DNA of 64,000 nt, from assembly GCA_016860845.1 (NCBI GenBank), contig BOKF01000021.1, positions 76,868 to 140,867 on the forward strand, given 5' to 3'. The first letter of the stretch is position 1. Each line of letters starts with the position of its first letter. A model generated the notes under the pieces. The model searched no databases and was not told the DNA's origin. It saw only the letters and a program-made list of their open reading frames with translations. Made by a program: the position numbers and the translations under genes. Shown piece by piece: positions 42,958-51,900 of the stretch. The stretch comes from Chloroflexota bacterium (GTDB lineage Bacteria > Chloroflexota > Anaerolineae > 4572-78 > J111).

Positions 42958-43374
42958 TTAGGCCGCTTTCACCGAAATCTTCTTCGCCTGGGCCGGGCCG
43001 ACTTTAGGCAGGTGCAGGCGCAGCACGCCATTCTTGACGGTCGCCTGGATGTTTTCCTGGTCCACTTCGTTCGAGAGGGTGAAACGGCGGAAGTAGTCGC
43101 CCACTTCATACTCGGCGTAGGCCAGGCTGTAGTTATCCGGCTGATCCTGCTCCACAAAACCGTTGATGCTTAAGACACCTTTTTCGAGGGTAATGTCAAT
43201 GGAGTTCTCGTCTACGCCGGGCATATCGGCCACGACCACCACGGCATCCTTGGTTTCGAAGATGTCCGCGCGGGGCACATAAGCCTTGCGCGCGCGTGTC
43301 CGCTCCGCGCCGTTGGTGGTAATCTCTTGCTTCTCAACCTCTTGGGTCTGTAATTCTTTATTCTCGCTTGCCAT
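42958..43374 (-). CDS. Hsp20 family small heat-shock protein
   Basis: A 138-aa chaperone. After a charged N-terminal arm (ENKELQTQEVEKQEI) comes the crystallin domain: PRADIFETKDAVVVVADMPGV, SIDITLEKGVLSINGF, YEVGDYFRRFTLSNEVD and GVLRLHLPKVGP. It binds unfolding proteins in oligomers. The ATG follows GGAGGT. It lies between two other Hsp20 genes in the same orientation and the three probably share the promoter at 44057-44111. Note the short IR in the upstream gap (family C). Confidence 0.9.
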   Translation of the reverse strand: MASENKELQTQEVEKQEITTNGAERTRARKAYVPRADIFETKDAVVVVADMPGVDENSIDITLEKGVLSINGFVEQDQPDNYSLAYAEYEVGDYFRRFTLSNEVDQENIQATVKNGVLRLHLPKVGPAQAKKISVKAA

Positions 43375-43481
43375 AATAACCTCCGATTTACGATTTAGGA
43401 TTTACGATTGGTGTATTGCGTGTTGCGTAAAGAAAACAAAAGACCTCTTACACTTTACGCCTCACGTTTCACGCTTCACGC

Positions 43482-43937
43482 TTACGCCGTTTTGATCGAA
43501 ATTTTCTTGGGCTTGTCGGCTTCGGCGCGGGGCAGGGAGATGTGCAGGATGCCCTTGTCGAACATCGCCTCAACCTTGTCAGCTTCAACCAGGAAGGGGA
43601 GCTGGAAGGTGCGGGTGAACTTGCCGTAGCCGCGCTCGCGGCGGTGGTACTTCTCACCCTCTTGCAGCTCTTCCGGCTGGCGGACGCCGGTCAGGGTCAG
43701 GGTCTCGCCCACTACGGAAATGTCAATATCTTCAGGGTTGACGCCGGGCAGTTCGGCGGTAAGGACGGCGCCATCCTGGCTCGTCCAGACATTCATCGCC
43801 GGGTAGCTGGGCGCAGTCTGGAAGCGGGGACGGCTACCGTAAAAAGAGTTAAAGAGGCCTTCCATCTCACGCTGCATGCGCTCGATTTCTTGCCAGGGGT
43901 TAGCAAAACTTTGTCGGCTAAATGGTTGTCTTAACAT
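43482..43937 (-). CDS. Hsp20 family small heat-shock protein
   Basis: A 151-aa protein, first of three. N-terminal helix QEIERMQREMEGLFNSFYG, then the crystallin domain: PAMNVWTSQDGAVLTAELPGVNPEDIDISVVG (read in parts), EKYHRRERGYGKFTRTFQLP and GILHISLPRAEADKPKKI. The Leu-rich arm and length are typical of class A sHsps. Its start (43937) follows AGGAGAGG. The 11-bp repeat promoter lies about 120 bp upstream. Confidence 0.92.
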   Translation of the reverse strand: MLRQPFSRQSFANPWQEIERMQREMEGLFNSFYGSRPRFQTAPSYPAMNVWTSQDGAVLTAELPGVNPEDIDISVVGETLTLTGVRQPEELQEGEKYHRRERGYGKFTRTFQLPFLVEADKVEAMFDKGILHISLPRAEADKPKKISIKTA

Positions 43938-43990
43938 GATACCTCTCCTTTGTTCTACTTAAATTATTTTTGGTTCATCTTCCTCTTCCT

Positions 43991-44019
43991 CTCGTTCCCA
44001 CACTTTGCGTGGGAACGAG
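43991..44019. repeat. CTCGTTCCCAC...GTGGGAACGAG inverted repeat
   Basis: Perfect 11-bp arms around a 7-base loop in the 5' region of the hsp20 cluster. It is of a palindrome type widespread in bacterial intergenic regions. Confidence 0.7.
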
Positions 44020-44056
44020 AGAACCGGAGAAACTATTTAAGTTCATTACATGCCCT

Positions 44057-44111
44057 ATGGTAGACAGCGATTGTTAGAAGTACGATAGAGGAATGTTAGA
44101 GGTGTATTAGA
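44057..44111 (-). promoter_or_regulatory. hsp20 promoter with four TCTAA direct repeats spaced 11 bp
   Basis: On the minus strand TCTAA, TCTAA, TCTAT and TCTAA begin exactly 11 bp apart (plus-strand positions 44107, 44096, 44085 and 44074). The last repeat, TCTAACAATCG, is followed by 5 bases and then TACCAT (44062-44057) as a -10. The groES region at 47222-47276 has the same plan and the same last 11-mer. Confidence 0.65.
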
Positions 44112-44144
44112 ATTATCGTCTAAAATTAAAGGAGTTATGCGGTG

Positions 44145-44225
44145 GGTGGAAAAGCCCTCCCTAAATCCCTCCCAAAGGGAGGGACTTAAGCTGATTCTCC
44201 CCCCACTGGGGGGAGTTAGAGGGGG
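44145..44225. repeat. CCCTCCC-type inverted repeat
   Basis: Words such as CCCTCCCAAAGGGAGGG and CCCCCCACTGGGGGGAG make two adjacent hairpins. No gene is present. It separates the hsp20 promoter from the terminator of the 205-aa gene. Confidence 0.55.
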
Positions 44226-44262
44226 GCAAACCTTCAACTGCGTCAGTCCTGTAAAATTAAAA

Positions 44263-44291
44263 ACCCCAGAGGCTTTAGTTACCCCTGGGGT
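44263..44291 (-). terminator. Rho-independent terminator of the 205-aa gene
   Basis: ACCCCAG and CTGGGGT pair around a 15-base loop, followed on the minus strand by TTTTTAATTTTAC. It lies directly after the stop at 44297. Confidence 0.75.
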
Positions 44292-44296
44292 CTTGG

Positions 44297-44914
44297 TTAA
44301 TCTTTCAACAGCAGTTCCAGGTAGTTATTTACCAACCACGTGCTGGCCTCGAAAAAGGCATAAGTGCGGCGGAGAGGGTCGTAGGCCAAAGCTCTGGCCG
44401 GCATGGCCTCGGTTTGATAAATAACCCGCTCGATCTCCTCAATCCGAGCCAGTAATTCACCGGGCAAACCCGGCGCAGTGACGTCGGCGTAGGTGGGCCG
44501 TTTCTGAGGAAAGGTAACGGCCTGGGCCGGCAGATGGGGCAGTGCCCCCAGGGCCACCAGGGCGTGATTGAAGTAGAGCAGTTGGGGCTGGGGTGTTTCG
44601 ATTTCATCCGCCGGGCTGAAAGCCAGGTTCAAAGTGTGCAGCCAGTCCCAATCCAGCAGAACATGCTGGACCAGCACGCTTAGCTCCTCGGTGCTCATGA
44701 GCAAAGACGTGCGCTGGCTGAGGATAAAGCCCTCGCGCACGTCTTCCAGATGGTGTAACGTCTCCGCAAGCTGGCCGGGACGGTAGCTGAGCTGCCGCCC
44801 GGCCTGTCGCTGCTCTTGAATCACTGTCGCCAGCGTTTGCCGGGTGGTTTTGACAACGCGGGCCAGGCCGCGCAGCGCTTCACGCGCGCCCGCTAAATCT
44901 TCCAACCCCGACAT
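44297..44914 (-). CDS. Hypothetical protein (205 aa)
   Basis: A soluble protein with no recognised domain. Predicted mostly helical, with Leu/Val-rich segments such as SVLVQHVLLDWDWLHTLNLA and ELLARIEEIERVIYQTEA. No signal or membrane segments. It lies about 100 bp after groEL on the same strand and might be a late gene of that unit, but its own terminator and spacing do not prove this. Confidence 0.5.
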   Translation of the reverse strand: MSGLEDLAGAREALRGLARVVKTTRQTLATVIQEQRQAGRQLSYRPGQLAETLHHLEDVREGFILSQRTSLLMSTEELSVLVQHVLLDWDWLHTLNLAFSPADEIETPQPQLLYFNHALVALGALPHLPAQAVTFPQKRPTYADVTAPGLPGELLARIEEIERVIYQTEAMPARALAYDPLRRTYAFFEASTWLVNNYLELLLKD

Positions 44915-45016
44915 GGCATAAATAGGTAGTAGGTAGTAAGGAGTAGGGAGTAGGGGCGAAGATCGAAGAGAGTAGATAAATCAATCCAACCCCCAACCTC
45001 TAATCCCTATCCCCTA

Positions 45017-46648
45017 TCAATACTCAGGCGGCATCGCCGGTGCGGCCGGCTGCTTCTCTTCCGGGGCATCGGTGATGAGCGCCTCGGTGGTCAGGATCAT
45101 GGCCGCGATAGAGGCGGCGTTGGCCAGCGCCCCGCGCGTGACCTTGGCCGGGTCAATGATGCCGGCTTTGACCATATCCACGTACTGGTCGCTCATAATA
45201 TCGTAGCCGATCCTGTTGTTCTTCTCGCTCACCTGGCGGCGCTTGACTTCTTGCTGCACTACCGAGCCATCCAGGCCGGCGTTGCGCATAATGCCCCGCA
45301 TTGGCTCTTCCAGGGCGCGGCGCACAATGGCGATGCCGGTGCGCTCGTCGGCCACCTCGCTGCTGACGTTGTCCAGCGAAGACAGGGCGTTGATCAGGGC
45401 CACGCCGCCGCCGGGCACAATGCCTTCCTCAACCGCCGCGCGGGTGGCGCTCAGGGCATCCTCAACCCGGTGCTTCTTCTCTTTCAACTCGGTCTCGGTG
45501 GCCGCGCCGACGCGGATAACGGCCACCCCACCGGCCAGCTTGGCCAGCCGCTCTTGCAGCTTCTCGCGGTCGTAATCGGAGGTGGTGTTGTCAATCTCAA
45601 CCTTGATCTGGTTGATGCGGCCCTTGATGTCCTCATCCTTGCCGTGCCCACCGACGATGGTCGTATCGTCCTTGGTCGAGACAACCTTATCGCATTTGCC
45701 CAGGTCGGCCAGAGTGGTGCTTTCCAGTTTGCGGCCCATCTCCTCGCTGATGACCGTGCCGCCGGTCAAAATGGCGATGTCGCCCAGCATAGCCTTGCGC
45801 CGGTCGCCGAAGCCGGGGGCCTTGACCGCCAGCACGTTGAAGGTCCCGCGCAGTTTGTTCAAGACCAGCGTGGCCAGGGCTTCGCCGTCCACGTCCTCGG
45901 CAATGATCAGCAGGTTGCGCTTGCCCGTCTGGACCAGCTTCTCCAGCACCGGGATCAAATCGGCGGCGGCGGAGATTTTCTTGTCGTGGATGAGCACAAA
46001 CGGCTCTTCCAAGACCGCCTGCATCGAGTCCTGATTGGTGATGAAGTAGGGGGAGATATAGCCCCGGTCAAACTGCATGCCTTCAACGTACTCGGTTTCA
46101 AAGGCCAGGCCCTTGCTCTCCTCGACGGTGATGACGCCGTCTTTGCCGACTTTGTCCATCACTTCCGCGATCAGCTCGCCAATCTCGCGGTTTTGGGCCG
46201 AAATCGAGGCCACGCTGGCAATCTCTTCCTTGTTGTCAATGGTAATCGCCATATCGCGGATGGCCTGGGTCACAGCGCCGGTCGCTTTTTCAATGCCGCG
46301 CTTGAGCAGCATGGGGTTGGCTCCGGCGGCCACGTTCCGCAAACCTTCGTTGACCATGGTATGGGCCAGCACGGTGGCGGTGGTCGTGCCGTCGCCGGCG
46401 ATATCGTTGGTTTTGGTGGCGGCTTCCTTGAGCAGTTGCGCGCCCATGTTAGCGTAGGGGTCTTTCAGTTCAATCTCTTTGGCCACGGTCACGCCGTCGT
46501 GGGTGACGGTCGGCGCGCCCCACTTTTTATCCAGGGCCACGTTGCGGCCCTTGGGGCCGAGGGTGGTAGCCACAGCCTGGGCCAGGGTGTCAATGCCGGT
46601 CTTTAACTGCCGGCGCGCTTCATCTTCAAAAACAAGTTGTTTTGGCAT
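45017..46648 (-). CDS. groL: Chaperonin GroEL (Cpn60)
   Basis: A 543-aa subunit of the 14-mer that folds proteins together with GroES. Typical elements: [34 protein letters not shown] near 85-98, the apical domain with [16 protein letters not shown], and GGGVALINA near the C-terminal equatorial part. Residues ADERTG and the final equatorial helix are normal. The C-terminus is [10 protein letters not shown], not the Gly-Gly-Met tail common elsewhere. The start follows AAGGAG, 122 bp downstream of groES; the pair forms the groESL operon. Confidence 0.97.
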   Translation of the reverse strand: MPKQLVFEDEARRQLKTGIDTLAQAVATTLGPKGRNVALDKKWGAPTVTHDGVTVAKEIELKDPYANMGAQLLKEAATKTNDIAGDGTTTATVLAHTMVNEGLRNVAAGANPMLLKRGIEKATGAVTQAIRDMAITIDNKEEIASVASISAQNREIGELIAEVMDKVGKDGVITVEESKGLAFETEYVEGMQFDRGYISPYFITNQDSMQAVLEEPFVLIHDKKISAAADLIPVLEKLVQTGKRNLLIIAEDVDGEALATLVLNKLRGTFNVLAVKAPGFGDRRKAMLGDIAILTGGTVISEEMGRKLESTTLADLGKCDKVVSTKDDTTIVGGHGKDEDIKGRINQIKVEIDNTTSDYDREKLQERLAKLAGGVAVIRVGAATETELKEKKHRVEDALSATRAAVEEGIVPGGGVALINALSSLDNVSSEVADERTGIAIVRRALEEPMRGIMRNAGLDGSVVQQEVKRRQVSEKNNRIGYDIMSDQYVDMVKAGIIDPAKVTRGALANAASIAAMILTTEALITDAPEEKQPAAPAMPPEY

Positions 46649-46770
46649 AGGTGTTTACTCCTTATAAAAATAGTAGACGGTAGACGGTAGATAGTAGACG
46701 GGGGTATTACCCTGCGACTTTGCTACCCTGCTACCTGTTCATTATTTTGTAGATACTTAAACAGTCTCTC

Positions 46771-47067
46771 TCAATCAATAACCGCCAGCAGGTCGCTTTC
46801 GCGCATGATCAGATACCTGGAGCCGTTGTGCTTGATCTCGGTGCCGGCGTACTTGGCAAAGAGGACCTTATCGCCCACTTTGACATCCAGCGGGGCGCGC
46901 TGGCCCTCTTCATTGCGGTTGCCCGGCCCCACCGCCAGGATTCTGCCCTCCATCGGCTTCTCTTTGGCCGTCTCAGGCAGGACAATACCGGATGCGGTCA
47001 TCTCTTCTCGCTCAATCGGCTCGACCCACACCCGGTCGCCCAGCGGGCGCAGTTTTAGATCTGACAT
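46771..47067 (-). CDS. groS: Co-chaperonin GroES (Cpn10)
   Basis: A 98-aa lid subunit. [17 protein letters not shown] is the N-terminal beta strand region, [16 protein letters not shown] is the mobile loop, and the end [26 protein letters not shown] is typical. Start ATG 47067 follows GAGGAGG. The promoter candidate is at 47222-47276, about 160 bp upstream. No CIRCE inverted repeat (TTAGCACTC type) is seen. Confidence 0.96.
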   Translation of the reverse strand: MSDLKLRPLGDRVWVEPIEREEMTASGIVLPETAKEKPMEGRILAVGPGNRNEEGQRAPLDVKVGDKVLFAKYAGTEIKHNGSRYLIMRESDLLAVID

Positions 47068-47129
47068 ACTTGAACCTCCTCGTTTGGTAAATTAGATAAG
47101 ATTTGGAATGGCTGCTTTCACGGGAAGAT

Positions 47130-47178
47130 AAAACGTAAAACGTAAAGCGTAAGGGCTTGGGACTTACGTTTTACGTCT
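47130..47178. repeat. ACGTAAAACGTAAAGCGTAAGG-type inverted repeat (family C)
   Basis: AACGTAAAACGTAAAGCG on the left is answered by CTTACGTTTTACGTC on the right, in the groES leader. Same family as 28812. Confidence 0.6.
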
Positions 47179-47221
47179 TAAAGTCGGAAAGCTGTTTGTG
47201 AGTAACGTATTACGGACATGA

Positions 47222-47276
47222 ATACTATTAACCGATTGTTAGAATCATATTAGCGATTTGTTAGAATTGTATTAGA
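47222..47276 (-). promoter_or_regulatory. groES promoter with four TCTAA-type direct repeats spaced 11 bp
   Basis: On the minus strand TCTAA, TCTAA, GCTAA and TCTAA begin exactly 11 bp apart (plus-strand positions 47272, 47261, 47250 and 47239). The final repeat, TCTAACAATCG, is followed by 5 bases and TAGTAT (47227-47222) as a -10. This matches the hsp20 region base for base in plan. Confidence 0.65.
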
Positions 47277-47284
47277 AATTAACC

Positions 47285-47350
47285 TTACTGCATGCTTACT
47301 GCATGCTTACTGCACCGTTACTGCGCCCTTACTGCGCCCTTTCTGAACTC
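47285..47350. repeat. Six TTACTG direct repeats spaced 11 bp
   Basis: TTACTG (last copy TTTCTG) starts at 47285, 47296, 47307, 47318, 47329 and 47340, exactly 11 bp apart, with N5 between. It begins 13 bp after the start of the last groES-type box. It could be a second factor-binding array or a minisatellite. Confidence 0.55.
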
Positions 47351-47813
47351 TGCCACTGCCTCTTTAACCTAAGTTTGGAGTTTAGGATAAGAGTTTATCG
47401 GAAATAAAAATTAGATGGGATTAACAGGATTTACAAGATCACTATGTTTGCACTTTTCATAACCAGGCCAAAATAGCACGCAGATGACGCAGATTCGACT
47501 GATTTTCGCTGATCTTTCCTTAAATTTATCTGCGTAAATCTGCGTTTTCAGCGTTTATCTGCGTTCTAATTAAAAAGTGCAAAGGTAGTACAAGATGAAA
47601 CTTACTCTTAATCCTGTTAATCTTGTTAATCATGTCAAAAAATCTATTAATCCCGATAATGGCTATAGAAGGCCAGGGTTTGAACGCTTAGGAAAAACCC
47701 CCAGAAATTGGGGATGATATTTGAACGTTTTTACGATATAGTAAGCCCTGGCTGATCAGCTTAATATTGTTAAATTACTATTTCTAGGAGCAGTCAATCA
47801 CTGAAAAATAAAT
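47351..47813. other. 463-bp gap with dispersed repeats, no gene seen
   Basis: Contains an ATTAACAGGATTTACAAG-type stretch, a GCAGATGACGCAGATT...AATCTGCGT imperfect hairpin (47478-47565, family D) and a second GATTAACAGG-like pair. No open frame of note. Expression of the 170-aa gene could start near its end. Confidence 0.5.
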
Positions 47814-48326
47814 ATGGCAAAAATAGTAGGAAGTTTTTTCAAAATGAAAATGTCGGGCACCATGGGCGATATGGTCTTTGACCGGCGCGGCTTTGTCCGC
47901 CTCAAAGGCGAGCATCCCAACCTCTACTCGGCCAGCCAGGGAGATATTCGCCAGGCAATGACCGTGGCCCAGAAATGCGTCAAGGTTTGCGGCCCGGCCA
48001 CCCGGCAACTGCTGCGGAGCGCAGCCGAGGACCCCGCCCACTGGAACACCTACCTGACCAAGAATCTGATTGGTTCAGACCGGGCCTTTTACCTGGAAGC
48101 AATGGATCAATATATCAATTCCGAGCTTGACCACGATGACTGGGAAGCGGCGGCAAGCGAAGCCGGCCTGCGCCCGGTGAACCTGGAGTACGCCACCGTC
48201 GCCACTGTATCCCCCGGCGCGCAGCTTTTTGCCCTGGCCTCGACCCTGTTCTCGCTGGGGATTTACACCGGCATTGGCTCTCCCAACGGCAATGCCGCTG
48301 CCTGGAAAAACCAGATTATATCCTGA
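47814..48326 (+). CDS. Unrecognised protein (170 aa)
   Basis: The sequence is MAKIVGSFFKMKMSGTMGDM at the start, then a highly charged and aromatic body (HPNLYSASQGDIRQ, HWNTYLTKNLIGSDRAFYLE) and a hydrophobic but not clearly membrane-spanning C-terminal half (PGAQLFALASTLFSLGIYTG). No family or motif is recognised. No good ribosome site precedes the ATG. A strong terminator follows at 48501. It may be a small phage-like or structural protein, but that is speculation. Confidence 0.45.
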   Translation: MAKIVGSFFKMKMSGTMGDMVFDRRGFVRLKGEHPNLYSASQGDIRQAMTVAQKCVKVCGPATRQLLRSAAEDPAHWNTYLTKNLIGSDRAFYLEAMDQYINSELDHDDWEAAASEAGLRPVNLEYATVATVSPGAQLFALASTLFSLGIYTGIGSPNGNAAAWKNQIIS

Positions 48327-48500
48327 GCGACGCCAAAGATTTTTGATGACTAACAGAATGTGATGATGAAAAGGAAGATTGGAAGGTTGGAAGGCTGGCT
48401 CAGGTGCAGCCAAACCTCCATTCTCTTTTTCGATTTTGAAGATCAAACTTGGTAAGCGTCTATCCTAACAACTGAATAGCCGATTTTAGCTGAAATGAGA

Positions 48501-48538
48501 AAGACCTCCGGGGGAGCGTGTCCTCGGAGGTCTTTTTT
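48501..48538 (+). terminator. Rho-independent terminator
   Basis: AGACCTCCG and CGGAGGTCT form a perfect 9-bp stem with a 14-base loop, followed by TTTTTT. It ends the transcript of the 170-aa gene before the CRISPR-associated region. Confidence 0.85.
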
Positions 48539-48571
48539 ATGGCCAAAGGTTCGATAAAAGATAACATAAAG

Positions 48572-48590
48572 TTGGAATAAAACTTTCCAA
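48572..48590. promoter_or_regulatory. TTGGAA-N7-TTCCAA inverted repeat upstream of the small wHTH gene
   Basis: TTGGAA (48572-48577) and TTCCAA (48585-48590) flank 7 bases, 52 bp before the wHTH start. A second copy of the same arms precedes the Cas3 fusion gene at 48852. Likely operator of the wHTH/WYL regulators. Confidence 0.5.
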
Positions 48591-48641
48591 GCAGCCTTTA
48601 TCCTGAAAGTAAGCAAATACATTACTTTTAGGAGGTAAATA

Positions 48642-48845
48642 ATGGCACGCTTAGTGGAAGGTGAAAAATCTGAAAAGGAAGATCAGGTGGAACGGGTCTT
48701 GTATGAACACGATTTTGGGTTACGCGAGGTTGAAATTGCCGAGGAGTTGGGTTGGGATCGCCGCACCATCAATAATTATCTGCATGAGTTAGAGCGACAG
48801 GGCCGGGTTTACAGGGAGGGGCGAAGCTGGTTTACCGAAGATTAG
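48642..48845 (+). CDS. Small winged-helix HTH regulator (67 aa)
   Basis: A DNA-binding protein starting after TTTTAGGAGGTAAATA. The helix-turn-helix is VEIAEELGWDRRTINNYLHEL, followed by the wing RQGRVYREGRSWF. It is nearly identical in plan to the first ~60 residues of the Cas3 fusion encoded 85 bp downstream (EIEIAEELNIDRRNVNNYLRDLEIEGKVYKEE read in parts). A paralogue of that HTH, it is probably a repressor or antagonist of the cas operon, because both would recognise the same operator. There is no sensor domain. Confidence 0.78.
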   Translation: MARLVEGEKSEKEDQVERVLYEHDFGLREVEIAEELGWDRRTINNYLHELERQGRVYREGRSWFTED

Positions 48846-48851
48846 GGGGAC

Positions 48852-48896
48852 TTGGAAAAATTGGGTGTTCCTAATTTTCCAACTGGCGGTTATAAT
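48852..48896 (+). promoter_or_regulatory. cas operon promoter with TTGGAA/TTCCAA operator
   Basis: TTGGAAAAATT (48852) and AATTTTCCAA (48873-48882) are near-perfect inverted repeats. A TATAAT -10 lies at 48891-48896, so the palindrome covers the -35 region. Start codon of the Cas3 fusion is at 48930, after AGGAGA. Confidence 0.6.
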
Positions 48897-48929
48897 GGGA
48901 GTAGAAGCTAATCTTTCAGGAGAACTGCG

Positions 48930-51900
48930 ATGGCAAATATCGGCCAGGATGCCAAGCGGCAAAAGATGGAATTGGTTTATCAGGTGGTGAAACGTTACCG
49001 TGATGGGGTAAAAGAGATAGAAATTGCCGAGGAATTGAACATTGACCGGCGAAATGTTAACAATTATCTGCGGGATTTAGAGATTGAGGGCAAAGTTTAC
49101 AAGGAGGAATACAGCCCTCTCTGGTTTGCTTTGCCTTATCAAAGTGTGAAATTACGCCCGATTGAATTACCGCCGGAAGAAGCAATGACTTTATACCTGG
49201 CCGTGCGCTTACTGGTCAAGCAGCATGATAAAAAAAACGACGCTGCACAACTGGCCTTGACCCGGTTGGCCGAGGTACTGACCAAAGATGCCCAGGTAGG
49301 TCACGAAATTTATCAGGCTGCCCTAGAATTGAGCCGCCGGCCCGGCGATGACGCTTATGCCCGTATTTTTCGGACAATGATGCAGAGCTATATCTACCGG
49401 CGCAAAGTAGAGATTACTTATAAACCACTCAATGAGAAATCTTTTGACACGATTTTCTGCCCCTATCTCTTTGAGCCTTCTACAGTTGGCTTTGCTACAT
49501 ATGTCATTGGACACAGCAGCCGGGTGAATGACCGGCGGACATACAAGTTGCAGCGGATTCAGAGCGCCCGGCTCACCCGCGAGGAATACATTATTCCGCC
49601 CGATTTCCCCGGCCTGGAAATATTGCGTAATGCTTGGTCTATCATTCATGGCGATAAGCCGATGACGGTTAAACTACGTTTTAGCCCCCAGGTCGCCGAG
49701 CGGGTGCGCGAGTCGCAGTGGCACCCTTCACAAGAGCCGATTGTGGACGACCCGGAGAAACCGGGCTGGATCCTCTGGACGGCGCAGGTGGCCGATTTGA
49801 CGGATTTGATACCGTGGGTGCGCAGTTGGGGGAGCGATGTAATTGCTTTATCGCCGCCCGGATTAGTTGAACGCTTAACAAAAGATACAAAGCGGATGGC
49901 GCAAATGTATGGCTGGTTGGTTCACAAAGACAATTCGCCCGAAAATAACGATTCTCTCCCTGTCGATTCACCATTTCGTTATCTATGGGCTAAGACCGAT
50001 AAATACAACCGCCAATCTCACATCACCCATCCATTGATCTGTCATCTCATTGATATAGCTCAAGTCGTATGCGCGCTGTGGGATTGTGCCCTACCTGAAG
50101 CTACCAGACACTATTTTGCTGAAACCTTACAAGTCGATGAAGTGACAGCCCGGCGCTGGTTAGCGTTTTTGGCTGGGTTGCATGACATTGGCAAAGCTAC
50201 GGCTGTATTTCAGGCTTCCTGCCAGGAAAAATATAAGCAGCAAATCTTATCAATTCTACAAAACAAGGCGTACGATTTTCCTCCCATCAGCGCCAAAGCT
50301 CATTTGCATGGCGATATGTCAACCGTGATTTTGGCCGAGCTTTTTTCAACCCAATTAGGATGGGACAGGTTGTTAGCTCGGAAGATTGCCGCCGCTGTAG
50401 GGGGGCATCACGGTGCATGGCCGTCAAATGGAACTTTCATCAGTGTTAAACGGTCAACTGACCAGTTGGGCCAGGGAATTTGGGAAGAAGCTCGATCCGG
50501 TTTGTTTGTTGCATTGGCAAAGGCTATGGGTATTGAGAATTTTACAACTTTGAGTCTACCCCAAGACAATGACATCCTTAATACTTTCTGTATCTTATTG
50601 GCCGGGCTGACCTCTTTTACTGATTGGATGGGGTCTATGGACAAAGATTATTTTCGCTTTGTTGCCTCTGATGAAAATTTAGTGGATTACGCGGAACAAT
50701 CTTACGCTCAAGCCAGAAAAGCATTGCAAGAATTAAGCTGGACAAATTGGACGCCGCAGCGAGAAATTGTCCCGTTCTTGGAACTATTTGATGTAGAAGC
50801 TCCTCGGCCTCTACAAGAAGTCATTATTTCAATGGTAGAACAAAAAGAGCCTACTCCGTCCGCCCTGGTAATTATCGAAACCCCTATGGGCGAGGGTAAA
50901 ACTGAGGCGGCCTGGTATTTGGCCGATAGCTGGCTAGCCCTTTATCAACAGCAGGGTATTTACGTGGCTATGCCTACCCAGGCCACCGGCAATGAGATGC
51001 ACAAACGAGTGACAAAATTTATTCAGCGACGGTATCCGGGGCAGGCTATCACGCCCCTTTTGTTGCATGGCGATGCCCTTTGGAATGAAGAGATGCATAA
51101 ACTACGTTTCGGTGAAATTGGCGATGACGGAAAAAAGACGATTGGAGCGTATGCCTGGTTCCTGTCCAACAAAAAACGCAGCCTGCTATCCCCCTTTGGA
51201 GTAGGGACGGTTGACCAGGCGTTGATGGCGGCCATGCAAACGCAGCACTTTTTTGTGCGCCTCTTCGGTCTGAGTCATAAAACTGTCATCTTTGATGAAG
51301 TTCACGCCTACGATACCTATATGAACGAGCTATTCCAACGACTTCTAAGCTGGTTGGCGAAAATGGGCACATCGGTGATTCTGCTATCGGCTACGCTGCC
51401 CAATAAAACCCGTCGCCAGTTGATTGAAGCATACACCGATGACACCTTTGATAAAGAGGTCATCTATCCGGCCATTACCTGGGCTGCACCAGGTATAAAA
51501 GGTGAAGTGATACAGGTTAAATCGTCCCCTCGACCAGACACGTATCTTCACTGGCTGGAACCTGATGAATTGATTGAATACCTACGAAATGCTATGCGCG
51601 ATGGGGGGTATGTTGCAATCATTTGCAATACTGTTGACCGTGTTCAAGAGTTATATCAAATCCTGAAAGATAAGGATTTAGTTCTAACCGAAGACGACTT
51701 GATTGTATTTCATGCCCGTTTCCCCTTCTACCTGCGCCGTAAAATTGAGACTTTGGTGGTTAACCGTTTTGGCAAAATCAGGCCCGCCGACCAACCAGAC
51801 CGAGCCATTGTCATTGCTACCCAGGTGATTGAACAGAGTCTTGACCTGGATTTCGACCTGATGTTGACCGACCTGGCCCCCATTGATTTTATCTTGCAGC

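Noticed and set aside
45251..46606. 451-codon frame opposite groEL
   Set aside because: Mirror of a GC-rich conserved gene; no domain.
46649..47276. CIRCE (HrcA) operator for groESL
   Set aside because: No TTAGCACTC-N9-GAGTGCTAA pattern is present between groES and the 11-bp array.
47351..47813. A tRNA or small RNA gene in the long gap before the 170-aa gene
   Set aside because: No cloverleaf-type arms or conserved TTC loop could be found; the hairpins belong to dispersed repeats.
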